The position numbers and the translations under genes are program-made. The notes under the pieces are model-generated. The model did no database searches. It was not told where the DNA came from and worked only from the letters and a program-made list of their open reading frames with translations. Shown here one piece after another: positions 24,211-33,911 of a stretch of DNA of 64,000 nucleotides. Position 1 is the first letter of the stretch, and each line of letters opens with the position of its first letter. The DNA comes from Marsupella aquatica (lineage: Eukaryota; Marchantiophyta), in assembly GCA_973895155.1 (NCBI GenBank), contig OZ316894.1, positions 9,424,001 through 9,488,000 of the forward strand, read 5' to 3'.

Positions 24211-24468
24211 GTGAAGCTTGAGAGGCTAATACACTTAAAGTACAGTAGAGATTTCATATTTCTATGATTCAGGTGCTATGATAGGATATGAATTGAAGTG
24301 AAGCTTGAGAGGCTAATACACTTAAAGTACAGTAGAGATTTCATATTTCTATGATTCAGGTGCTATGATAGGATATGAATTGAAGTGAAGCTTGAGAGGC
24401 TAATACACTTAAAGAAGTACAGTAGAGATTTCATATTTCTATGATTCAGGTGCTATGATAGGATATGA
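24211..24468. repeat. 87-base tandem repeat, three copies
   Basis: Units beginning gtgaagcttgagaggctaat start at 24,211, 24,298 and 24,385 and end with ggtgctatgataggatatga. The copies are almost identical; the third has a 3-base insertion. The near-identity suggests recent expansion. Confidence 0.95.
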
Positions 24469-24585
24469 ATTCTCTGAATTGGGACAAATGTCCAGACTCA
24501 TTCAGGTGCCATGATTCAGGTGCTATGATTCAGGTCCTATCATAGCACCTGAATGAGTCTGGACATTTGTCCCAATTCAGAGAAT
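24469..24585. repeat. Perfect 41-base inverted repeat (hairpin)
   Basis: Bases 24,469-24,509 and 24,545-24,585 are exact reverse complements, with a 35-base loop. The start of the right arm and the loop (cctatcatagcacctgaat) is also complementary to the end of each 87-base unit just upstream. On the minus strand the right arm lies in an open frame (SLNWDKCPDSF). Confidence 0.95.
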
Positions 24586-24599
24586 CTCTTGATAAGGGC

Positions 24600-25346
24600 T
24601 CAAAAGTGAACCCAGCACGCGATGAGATACAGAAATCGATAGTCGTGTGGACTGGTTTTGCCACAAGCCCACCGTTAGGACTGTTCTGGGGGCACCGGTC
24701 AGCTAGTTCATGCAGGATCAAACTTCGAGAGTAACAGCCGACTAGCTTGTGCTCTAAGGGACTGCTCTCCAAGACAACTTCACATAATTCCAATTCAAAA
24801 TCTGTCGTCCACATGACGCCGATTGCCGGTCCTCGCATGACGCCGGTTGCCGGTCCTCACATGCATAAGTGTGAATCGAGATACAACAAGTTTGCGAGAC
24901 TCGAGAGTTTTGAAAGACATTCAGAGCGTAGTTTAGCTCTGAGCACCCCTTTATTATATTGGTGAGTGATGAAACGAGTCCAGCAGACAATCCAAACCCG
25001 AAGGAGTGATCTGGGTCTGGGCTTGACTTTAGCTCAGTCCAGCCGTCTGGTTAGACCATATGCACGTAGAACGTACGTATTTAGACAGGATTTGAACCGA
25101 CACTAAGTCCCCCTCTCAAGTCGATTGAGTAGAACCGCGGACTCCACTGAATTGGGGGCGCGCCATTGAGACGAGAATAAGTGAGCCGAGCATCAGCCTG
25201 GAGCTCTTCATTTCCCATCTGAGCAGATGATTGCAACAGTTGTCCCTTACTACGGTCCGAGTGACCGTCCTCACTGAAGGTCTCTCAAGCCAGCTGCTGA
25301 TTCACTATCATTCTCAATTGCGCGGCATTACGTCGCAGGAACGACG
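24600..25346. other. 5' flank of BAHD copy A
   Basis: No separate gene recognised. A minus-strand open frame at 24,530-24,838 has no family match. The last 170 bases (from about 25,175: gaataagtgagc, ggagctcttc, gtctctcaagcc, attctcaattgc) are shared with the 5' flanks of copies B and C, so the duplicated block begins here and probably includes the core promoter. Confidence 0.55.
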
Positions 25347-27480
25347 ATGAGGCCGGAGTCAGCCCCTCCACTGCTGCTCACCAATGTGGTCCTCACCACC
25401 GTCGAGCCGCTCGAGAGGACGGCTCATGTGGAGAAAATCGACCCAACTGATGTAGATATGTTGTGGGTGGACACCTATCTACCCGCAGCTTTCGCCTACA
25501 GACTGGCGGACAACTCCGACGCTTTGTATAAGGAGAGTGTGAATCGGATAAGGGAAGGTCTCCGGAAGGTGTTGGTTCCGTTCTTCCCATGGGCTGGCCG
25601 ATGGATTGCAATCCCTGGAGGTAGGGGGCGCCAGCTGCTTTGCGACGATAAGGGCATTCCGTTCAGAGAAGCGTATGTGGACAAGGATCTGGACTCAGTT
25701 GTGGGCTTCTCTGCTGAATTCCGACCTGTCCCGGAGCTGCAAGGCTACAGCGTTCTTGGCATGAAGGAGGAGAGTTTCAGACAACCAATGCTGCCAGACG
25801 GACTCCCTGGTGCATTCGTCCAAGTAAGTTCACGGGGAACTTTCTTCAAAGCCTACCGTCCCTGGATTTGCATTTTTAGCCTAAAGTTCTGGTCTGAAAT
25901 GAAAATGGAGAGCGATCTTTTGCAACCCATACGCTAATTGACAACTTAAGCCTCCTTTTATTAAGTTTTGGATAACCCTTTGGCAGTCACTATATATTTT
26001 ATCTTATAGAGAACTCGTGATATGACACTGATAAGAATGAATAGTGTATTGTCCTCCATATATAGAGAGTAGACACATTCTGTCAGATCGATCTAGGTTA
26101 ACGAATGAAGGAGTCGTTTTCACTGATGGAAAAAGTTTTGCCTTTCAAACAGGTCACACGCTTCAAATGTGGGGGACTGGTCCTTGGTGTCACCTTCAGT
26201 CACATGCTCTCGGACGGCCAGAGTTTTATGCATTTCATGACAGCCTGGTCCGACCTCTCTCGAACTGACAAAACGGACATGACTCTGGACCACAATCGAG
26301 CAGCCATACAGAGATCAAGCCCTGGATCCCGGCCATCTGCCACTTTGACTAGTATACCAAGTACAAATGCATGGAAAACGAAATGTTACGAGGTAAACAT
26401 CGTTGCTTTTTTCATCTATCTAAGTTTTGGGTGAGCGTACGTTATGGTAGGTATGAAAGATAAGACATGTTTCGTAGTTAAGTGGAATTCATTCATGTGC
26501 CTCAATATAAACTTGCAAATATGTGTTAGATAAAATTCTGCTGTAAAATCATATATTAGGATAGCCCTGAAGATTTGTCCTGTACTATTCTGTCTGTTAG
26601 GTCAACGCATCAGTCATCGAGTCTCTCAAACAGGAAGTTAAAAGGAGTGCGGATGGAGCATACGTGAGCACAATGGATTGCATATACGCTCATATGTGGC
26701 AAACTGTATCAAGTCTGCCTTCCTCTATCATTAGTGGAAAAGAAATTGGAATGCTGAGTGCTGTTGATGGGAGAACCAAATTCTATGATCCTCCAGTGCC
26801 CAATTTGTTAGGAAATGTCATTACCAATATGAGGGCGCCGAAGATTTCAACTGCCGAACTTTTGAATATGCCCTTGTCGACCATTGCGAGCAAGATCCGT
26901 GACAAGATCAATACAACGAGTCGCGAAGCATGGCTTTCTCCCGAAAGGTATATGTCTGGGGTAGTAAATAGTTGTTAGAAGTTCTTCATTGGAATCGAGG
27001 GTATCGTCTTGCACCTTTGTATCTGCCGAGAGCCAGGCGTCCCCTGGGGCGTCCCATGCCTGATTTGGAGTAATGATGTCATTCTATGTTATTATCTTTT
27101 TTTATTAATTTTTCAGAGCTAGCGGATGGATTGTCCATCTAGCAAATACATTGATATCGTTTTGTGTGATGTACTGATGTTGCAGGGTAGGAGAAGCAAT
27201 GGATGCCTTCGTGAATGATAATACATTGCCATGGATACAGACTAGCTGGCGTTCCTTCCCAGTGTGTAGAATAGATTTTGGGTTTGGTAGCCCATTTTTT
27301 GCACCAGGGATGAATGCGGCATTTTCTTTGGAAAGGTTGGGCATGACCTACGTTGGCCCTCCTACTCCCGGTGTTTCTTCTTCCGCTGCATTTATGCAGA
27401 TTTTGACTACTCCAGTGGTTTTGGAAGCTCTTGAACATCATCCAGATTTTCTGCCCTTTTTCCTCCCTCGAAGTAGTTAA
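25347..27480 (+). CDS. BAHD acyltransferase, copy A (intact)
   Basis: Four exons (25347-25823, 26153-26392, 26601-26947, 27186-27480) join in frame with GT-AG borders to 1,359 bases (452 aa), a normal BAHD length. The catalytic HXXXD reads HMLSD (H176-D180), followed by G. The structural DFGWG motif near the C-terminus is DFGFG (385-389), with Phe for Trp. BAHD enzymes transfer an acyl group from acyl-CoA to an alcohol or amine in the cytosol, supplying phenolic esters, amides and surface-polymer precursors; the substrate cannot be read from sequence. This is the only one of three tandem copies without a disabling change. Copies B and C keep the same intron positions. The start is the ATG conserved in all three copies (MxxES.PPLLLTNVVLTT-type N-terminus). 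Confidence 0.92.
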
Positions 27481-28150
27481 CATTCGTGAAAAGGTAATGA
27501 ACGATCTGCCAATTAGTTTATATCCAAGTCTATATATTGGCATAAGAAAGTTTCAATATAATCTGTCTAGAATGAACCATGCCAACAGATTCTCTTTTTG
27601 AAAGATCATCCGGATCGGGTTGCGCCTGTTTTGGAGAACGAATTGTATCAGTGGGGAAGTGGCTTGCCCATATGTCCAAGTTGTGAGGATTTCAAATAAA
27701 CAAAAGACTGCCTATTTTTCTCGTGCGTGCCCGTGTGAAGCTTCCGTGGGGATCGCTGAAGTATCTCACCTGGAGGACCATTGAGGACATGTCCTCGACG
27801 TGGCAATAACCTCTTATTGATCATGACCAAAGCTACTATATCATTGTCATCAATAGGTTGTGCCAGTATTCGTGAGAAACGGTATTACAACACATAGATT
27901 GCCAATGTCCGCAGAGAGTAATAGCTTAGCAGTTACCTCGAGATTTGGGTATGGCACCATTGGTGAACGTCATCGTTCTCGGTGAGCGAGTTGACATAAG
28001 CTTTGAGGAATCTCCCCACCTAGAAAGGTAGTGTCTGAATGGAGAATTTAAGAGAATTTAAGCAAGTTGACGTACGTAGGCGACAAGAAACTCGTTGCTG
28101 GAACCCTCCAGTGCCCTATATTCTTCATGGATGCCTAGCCTCTCACGTAC
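27481..28150. repeat. Duplicated 3' flank of the BAHD unit (copy A)
   Basis: Sequence from the stop codon to about 28,150 is repeated after copy B (36,615-37,170, with a later piece at 37,620-37,690) and, interrupted, after copy C (43,130-45,150). Landmarks are tctagaatgaaccatgccaa, actgcctatttttctcgtgc and accattgaggacatgtcct. Confidence 0.85.
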
Positions 28151-28460
28151 TGGCTGCGAAACGCATGCAGACGTTTTGATAGTATAGTCGGGATGATGTG
28201 GCTAGATTTAATACTCTCGAATCCTTTCTCATTCCTCTTTCATGACATTCATTGAACCGTACCTAGCTTTTCGTAAGGCTGATGTTCGTTCTCACTTTGC
28301 TCCATTTTAACCATTGCTGTGCAACTGCTCTTTCCTTTCCCGCAATGTTCCAGTATCATTTTGATGTGGATTACCTCTCCGACTCAACAATTAATAAAAG
28401 CAATTATATTTGAGAAGGTAAATTGCATTGGTGATGGACGAGGATGGTACTTCGTGATTG
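28080..28460. repeat. Duplicated block, paralogue of 37,620-37,990
   Basis: Shared landmarks include ttgctggaacc.tccag.gcc, cattcttcatggatgcct, gtgctgtgcaa.tgctctttc and ggac.aggatgg. The matching block at 37,620-37,990 has an open frame with a hydrophobic, signal-peptide-like start. Neither copy is recognised as a gene. Confidence 0.7.
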
Positions 28461-29520
28461 TCCCCCAAAGAAACAGTGTGAAAGTTGGTCAAGCATGTTT
28501 GAAAGTTTGCATGTTAGTCCTGAGATTGGATACGGCAAATCCTGGTTTTCTCCCTTCCTCCAGGGAGTTGGATACTCGCTAACCCTGGTCTTCTCCCTTC
28601 CCCTACAGCGTGCTCATTAATGGGGGGCCCAGACTGCTTGTGAATAAGTAATTCGTACGTGACAGATCCATAGCCTTAGATAATTGGAACTATGTGAGGA
28701 AAAATCAATGTCCATCGTGTCATGACTACATCCATGTTCCCTGGTTTATTATCAATGAAAAGCTCTCATATTTATGTCCAGATGGACAACGATCTCGTCA
28801 CCGTGGGACAAATGTTTCTGGGCCCATCAGGCTCGAAAACTCGTGCTCATCTCGAATCTGATCTTGCTCTTCTTCTAACCTATATAGCATAGGGAAATAG
28901 ATCGCACAGCGAGATGCATATTGATCGAGGAAAGCATATTGGTGTCCTGAATGACTTTTCCACACATGCGCAGACACAACTCTTGTGAACTGTCCCAGTC
29001 ATGAACTCTGCCAAAGGTTTACCTACAGCTGCCAAAACTTGAATCTTACACCAAGCGAAACTTGAAACTTTACTTTCCAACATGCTTAGACTCACGCGGC
29101 CGCCGGCCGGCCTGAATAAGTTTCAAAGTGACAGTGTTTTGAAATGTTGATGTTGTCGATCACAGCAAGTTAGTGATCACTAGGCAATCTGCCCGAACTT
29201 TCTGACTCCCAGCCAGACCACGTACCCAAAAGAATGCGATCCAGCCTGCATTCGCAATTAAATCCATTCGTCTCAAAACACGATCAGACGTAGCTCAAGA
29301 TCCTCCCACAATTTGATTCGTTCGAGATGTTAAAGTCAGTTCTACATGCCCGGATCCATTCAGCTTACATCGCTTTAAACATCACTCTAATGGCGTCTGG
29401 TGAGATAGGAAATGTCTGTATACGTTGCAAGCTAGTTGCAATCGGTTTAACCTGAGGGCCAACTTGACGCCTTGCGTCAAGTAAAAACGTCAAATGACGG
29501 GCCAGAAACGACCCATTTGA
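28461..29520. other. Spacer with one duplicated segment
   Basis: Bases about 29,280-29,420 (agacgtagc, cagcttac.tcgcttta, gtgagat.ggaaatg) recur at about 37,185-37,290. No gene was recognised; the minus-strand open frame at 28,880-29,095 has no recognisable features. Confidence 0.45.
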
Positions 29521-29689
29521 AGCATGTTCTGCATTATTCCCCCGCCGGGCATTCCCGAACCTCGTCCCGACCCGGTCCCGGGATCCCCCGGACTCCCCCG
29601 GTCTAGCGAGGCGTTCCCCGGGGAAATCATATTATTTCCTGGTGCTTTACGCTACCAAGTTCTCTTCATCATACTTTTGCTCCACTCTC

Positions 29690-30690
29690 CGAGATATCTG
29701 GGAGCGTTCCTCTTAGACATACTGCGAGCTCCACTCCATCCCCTTCCACTCCATCCCGTACGGATGTTGTCTTGTGGCTGCCGTTTGTACCTTACCACAT
29801 CCACGCGCCTTCGGTTGGGTCTTCCTCACCCTTGCCTCTTGGGTCAGCCCACTTGCGTCTGTGGTGCGCCCCTTGATGGGCAAGGCATTCACATTCTCAG
29901 GTGCGGTCATGGTAGTGAGAGGACTGCGACACACGACGACATTCGGGACGTGGTGGTGGCCATTGCCCGTGATTCTGGTTACCATGTCATGATGGAGCAG
30001 AGACATGTGTTACCTCCACGGGATGGGGTTTCTGATCGCCGTCGTGCAGATTTGGTATTCTCTCGCGCTGGTGTTCGTGCCCTTGGGGATGTCGTTGTTG
30101 CTGATCCGACTAGTGGGGCCAACGTGGCTTCGACGGCTCATATACCTGGCCATGCCGCCGCGAGGGCAGCTCGGCTGAAGGAGGAGGCCTATGCTGTGCG
30201 GTACCCCGGGGACCTCTTCTACCCGTTTGCCGTGGAGGTCTTTGGGGCGCTACACCCATCCTTTGACCGTTTTCTTCGCTCTTGCGCAGTTCAGTACGTC
30301 GAGCGGAGGCCCTATCCCCCTGTGTCGGTCATCACTGCATTCTTTAGACAGAGGGTGTCTGTTGCGCTTCAGCGGGCACAGGCGTTCACTATTCTTCGTA
30401 GGGGGGAGACTGTTGGTCTTAGGGCCGCTAGTAGGATTCCTTTGCTTGACTCCCCCATGCAGTTCACACCGGAGCTTTACCAGGCTCTCCAGTTTGCTGA
30501 TAGGTAGGCGTTTGGGTTCCTGTCTTTGAGTTTGCTTTTCTTGGCCTCTTGGTGGTTTCCCCCCTTGATTGGGTCTTTTGCCTGTGGGATCATGTCTCCC
30601 GATTGGCGCCCTCTGTTTTTTGGCAGTTTGATATATATACCTTACCCAGTACCTTACTCTTCTTGGTTGCCTGCGTTTCACTTTGGCTCC
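29690..30690 (+). mobile_element. LINE C-terminal ORF fragment and 3' UTR, copy 2
   Basis: A frame open from 29,524 to 30,507 encodes, from about 29,690, the C-terminal part of a non-LTR retrotransposon protein: a Cys/His cluster (CVCGAPLDGQGIHILRCGH), then THDDIRDVVVAIARDSGYHV, then RRRADLVFSRAGVRALGDVV. A C-C-H-C knuckle followed by (P/A)D...D is the layout of the restriction-like endonuclease tail of some LINEs. That reading is inference. There is no reverse transcriptase core, so it is 5'-truncated. The GC-rich start (29,524-29,640) is probably not part of the protein. The 3' tail is shared with copies at 23,265, 38,035 and 55,320. It lies between BAHD copies A and B. Confidence 0.75.
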
Positions 30691-30751
30691 TGTATTTAGG
30701 TGGGCCACCCGCTGAGGTCCCTCAATCATTCATCGTGAATCAATAAACTAT

Positions 30752-31274
30752 TTACAAGTTTGTAACAATCCAATGTGACAACCAGCCTGCAGCAGTCAAC
30801 ACCGCAACAACGGTAAAGAATATGACGGTCGATATCAGACAGGCAGCAATTGCTAGGACCCTGATGTACATACTCGTGAGAGCAGTGAAGGAAAGGGCAG
30901 CAACAGCCCCGTCAGCTGCCAGTGACCCCAGCAGTGCTACAATCATAGTGGTCACCGTTGCTGTTATATAAAGAGCAGGAATACGAAAAGTTCTGCTCAA
31001 GCCAATAGACGTTATAATCCCGCTCTGCATGGGACACGGCGCATTGGCGAAATGCCAGTCAGGTCATTAAATTGAATCCCTCGTTTAGGAAGGTAGAGCT
31101 AAATAGCGAGCCAGAACCCAGCAAAGCAGATTAGACTTCTACCGAGAAACGTGAGGGAAATACTGGAAGAGAGTACGACAGACCAGGAACTGCCTGCAAG
31201 AATTGAACAAAGACCAGAGCAGTAGTGTAAAAGGTGACAATCCCAGATACGGTATACTCCTTCCTTTCGTCCAT
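30752..31274 (-). CDS. Small multi-pass membrane protein, unrecognised family
   Basis: Two exons (31274-31143 and 31024-30752) join in phase across GT-AG borders to 405 bases (134 aa). The protein opens MDERKEYTVSGIVTFYTTAL and has three hydrophobic segments, about residues 10-30, 58-88 and 97-125. The third includes STVIFFTVVAVLTAAG. No catalytic motif is visible, and the family was not recognised; CASP-like or other small tetraspan families were considered without a convincing match. A piece of exon 2 is duplicated at about 37,465-37,575 beside BAHD copy B, so the gene travelled with the BAHD duplication. It is convergent with the LINE fragment and may have lost an upstream exon. Expression evidence would decide whether it is real. 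Confidence 0.45.
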
Positions 31275-32099
31275 GGATGCCGTTGCTTGCCTTTTTCGAC
31301 GATGTAAGAGTCCTGTTGCGCTCGGGAGTGCAAAGGGGTACGCTTGGTGGGATATATAATTTTGGAAAAAGCTAAAAGAAATCCACTGCAGGCAGGGAAA
31401 GTGAAGAAACATTCACAGCAAAGACAACCACAAACACAAACAAGAAGAAAAAAATCGTCTGATTTTATTAAAGTCCGTAAATTGATCGGTTTCACACTTC
31501 CCCATATCCGCAGGCAAGTTCTCTAGATAAGGTAGGACGATCAGAATTGCTATATTTCCCAATACAATTATGCATCGCTGTTCAAGTCGTATTGACTGCA
31601 GCACCGAAAAGAACAGAGTTCACTTATAAGAGGACTGGTCCTTTAAGGGGGTCTGGCCGCTGGAACGGGCGCTTGGAGAACCTAGACACTTGAAATATAT
31701 TTTACAAATCGCGATAGATTATGCTTGGTCCAGCTAGTTCTTCCAGTTTGGTCGCAGAAGAAATTTTGCCCACTCCTACTGCAATTATTTTAACCGCAAA
31801 GAATTTTCCTGCAGCCTTGGAGCGGTACAGTATTGTCTGTAACAAGGTAGGTTATGATATGGCAGCTCCTGCTACCAAGCCAATCGAAAATTACTCCAAA
31901 AAACGTCCATCCTAAACAGCTGGACTACCCCGGCCCGCACATCTGCATGTCTTGGGTTGATATGTCTAGCTAGGAAGGTGCACTGCTCTGAAGAAGCGCT
32001 TCGACGCTGCTTGCATGTAAATTGCCGATACTTCATCATGCATGACACGTTAGTAATCGAACGCACAAAACTATCTTATTTAATCGGCTAACCGAGATC

Positions 32100-32192
32100 A
32101 TCAATCGGGAGTTGATCAATAACTGTGCCGAAACACAGTAAAGAAATCATGAAGATCAATCGGGAGTTGATCAATAACTGTGCCGAAACCAG
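32100..32192. repeat. Direct repeat of 35 bases
   Basis: The sequence atcaatcgggagttgatcaa plus the following taactgtgccgaaac occurs at 32,100 and again 56 bases later. Confidence 0.9.
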
Positions 32193-32888
32193 GTGACACC
32201 AATTGCACTCGCATTTCCTCTATCTCTCGATATTTGGACGCGCGATTCTGAAAAACAGGTCTTCGTGCAAACGTCAACAATTCATTCATGGCATAGGTCA
32301 CTCGGTCATCGGTCACGTACATGCAAGACACTCCAATGATCAAAGTCGCGTCGGTGGTTGCGTCTGTACCGGGGAGGTTGTTGCGTCGGTAGCCACACGG
32401 CCAGGCCGGGACGAGAGGTCGAGTCGGTGCCTAGCACTCGCGCGGCTACGAGGCAACTCGCTTGTTGGGGTTCTGAGAAATGCGGCCCTTGCATGTACTA
32501 GAAGGTCCTCAAAAATAGGCCCTTATGTTACCCGACGGGCACTCTAAGAGTGGTAGAGACATTTATGTCTCAATCCCCTTCCGAGGTAGGAAGCATTATT
32601 CAAGGGCAAGGCAGGCCGGAACGTTTTTTACTCTTTATGTCCCCACTCTTGATGTCCTCACCTTCAACAAATGAAACACATCTTTCCAAGACTGATTCTG
32701 TGTAGATTTGTAATGCACTTTTTATGGATAATGTCCTAGTGGTAAAGGCCTATTTGTCAGGACCTTGTACATGCAAGACTAACCTTAGGGCTGTCTTGCA
32801 TACAGTGACGGTCTTGAAAATACCAAATACCGGCTCTTTAAATGATCAGGTGGCGGAATGATTGAGTGTTTCGTGCCATTCCCCCCTC

Positions 32889-32984
32889 CAGCGCCAGTCC
32901 TGAGGGCTGTATTTGAGGAGTCTCAAGGGCAAGGGCCAGAGCCAGTCCTGAGGGCTGTATTTGAGTAGTCTCAAGGGCAAGGGC
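32889..32984. repeat. 48-base tandem duplication
   Basis: Two copies of a unit containing gccagtcctgagggctgtat and tctcaagggcaagggcc. Confidence 0.9.
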
Positions 32985-33228
32985 CTGAAACTTATTCCCT
33001 TCCCTATTATGTGCAGATTTCAGATCTCATGTTCACTACAAATTTGGGTTTGGTTAGGGCAGGCTTTTTGAGTACTCTCGCACATGCAAGACAGCCCCTT
33101 CAGAAAGCATATGTTGATTCACAAGAAAATCTGGTCAAGTGCAACGTGGGCAGCCTAAACCTACAGCCAAATCATAGGCGAAAATTAAAGCATATATATA
33201 TTGATGAAGTGGGCAGCGCACAAGGAAG

Positions 33229-33292
33229 CTCGTGTCCCTCTATGTCAGTTACCAATCATACTCGTGTCCCTCTATGTCAGTTACCAATCATA
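33229..33292. repeat. 32-base perfect tandem duplication
   Basis: The unit ctcgtgtccctctatgtcag, followed by ttaccaatcata, is repeated exactly once. Confidence 0.95.
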
Positions 33293-33619
33293 GGGCGATC
33301 ATAGGGACACTGGCATAGCAAATGTGGACCCAAGGATCCACCACTTTCGGATGGCTGCTCCGCTCTTTGCTCACTCCTGCGCACGTACTTCCAAGGCAAG
33401 TCCAACAACGATTGTCAAGCGGGAACCAAGGGAAGGGATTGTTGCATTTCCTTGGGTATATAGTAGCAAACGCATGAGCTAACATCGCACTTGGAGCGGT
33501 CGAGCAAATCAACGACGAACTGACAGTGCAGGGGTCATGAAGTACTGCAGGCAGACACAGTGCGAAGTACTCAAAGGCTTCGCCCGATGTGAGTGCAAGG
33601 CCAAGCCGCGGCACTCTAT

Positions 33620-33911
33620 CTCAATCACGGAGACGAGAGTAAGTACTTCGGCTGATCGAGCATCAGACTAGAGGTCTTCTTTTCGGATCTCACTCTCTGG
33701 GGTTTCGGGGCCATCACAACAACTGCAAACAATCACAGACACAAGAATAAGTAAGCTGGCTGGAGCTCTTCCTTTCCAATTCAGCAGACGATTTGAACAG
33801 TTCTCCGTTACTGCGGTCTGACAGTTCTCATCACTGAAAGTTTCTCGAGCCGGCTGCTGTATAACTATTATTCTCAATTGCATCCCAGGGACGACGATAA
33901 GGAAGCTGATC
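33620..33911 (+). promoter_or_regulatory. Shared 5' flank of BAHD copy B
   Basis: About 190 bases before the ATG match the 5' flanks of copies A and C (ggagctcttc, ctgcggtctgacagttctca, gaaagtttctc, attctcaattgc). An earlier piece (gatctcactctctggggttt) is shared with copy C only. Conservation across copies suggests it contains the promoter and 5' UTR. No specific element is claimed. Confidence 0.5.

Larger units (their letters stand above)
31420..33600. other. Spacer between the membrane-protein gene and copy B, repeat-rich
   Basis: No gene was recognised. It contains three local duplications, listed separately, and a block at about 32,465-32,560 (tgagaaatgcggccctt, tactagaaggtcct, cgggcactct) that recurs at 39,938-40,035 upstream of copy C. 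Confidence 0.5.

Noticed and set aside
24055-24267. Possible small nuclear RNA gene in a GC-richer patch
   Set aside because: No match to conserved snRNA motifs and no upstream USE/TATA pair that I could see.
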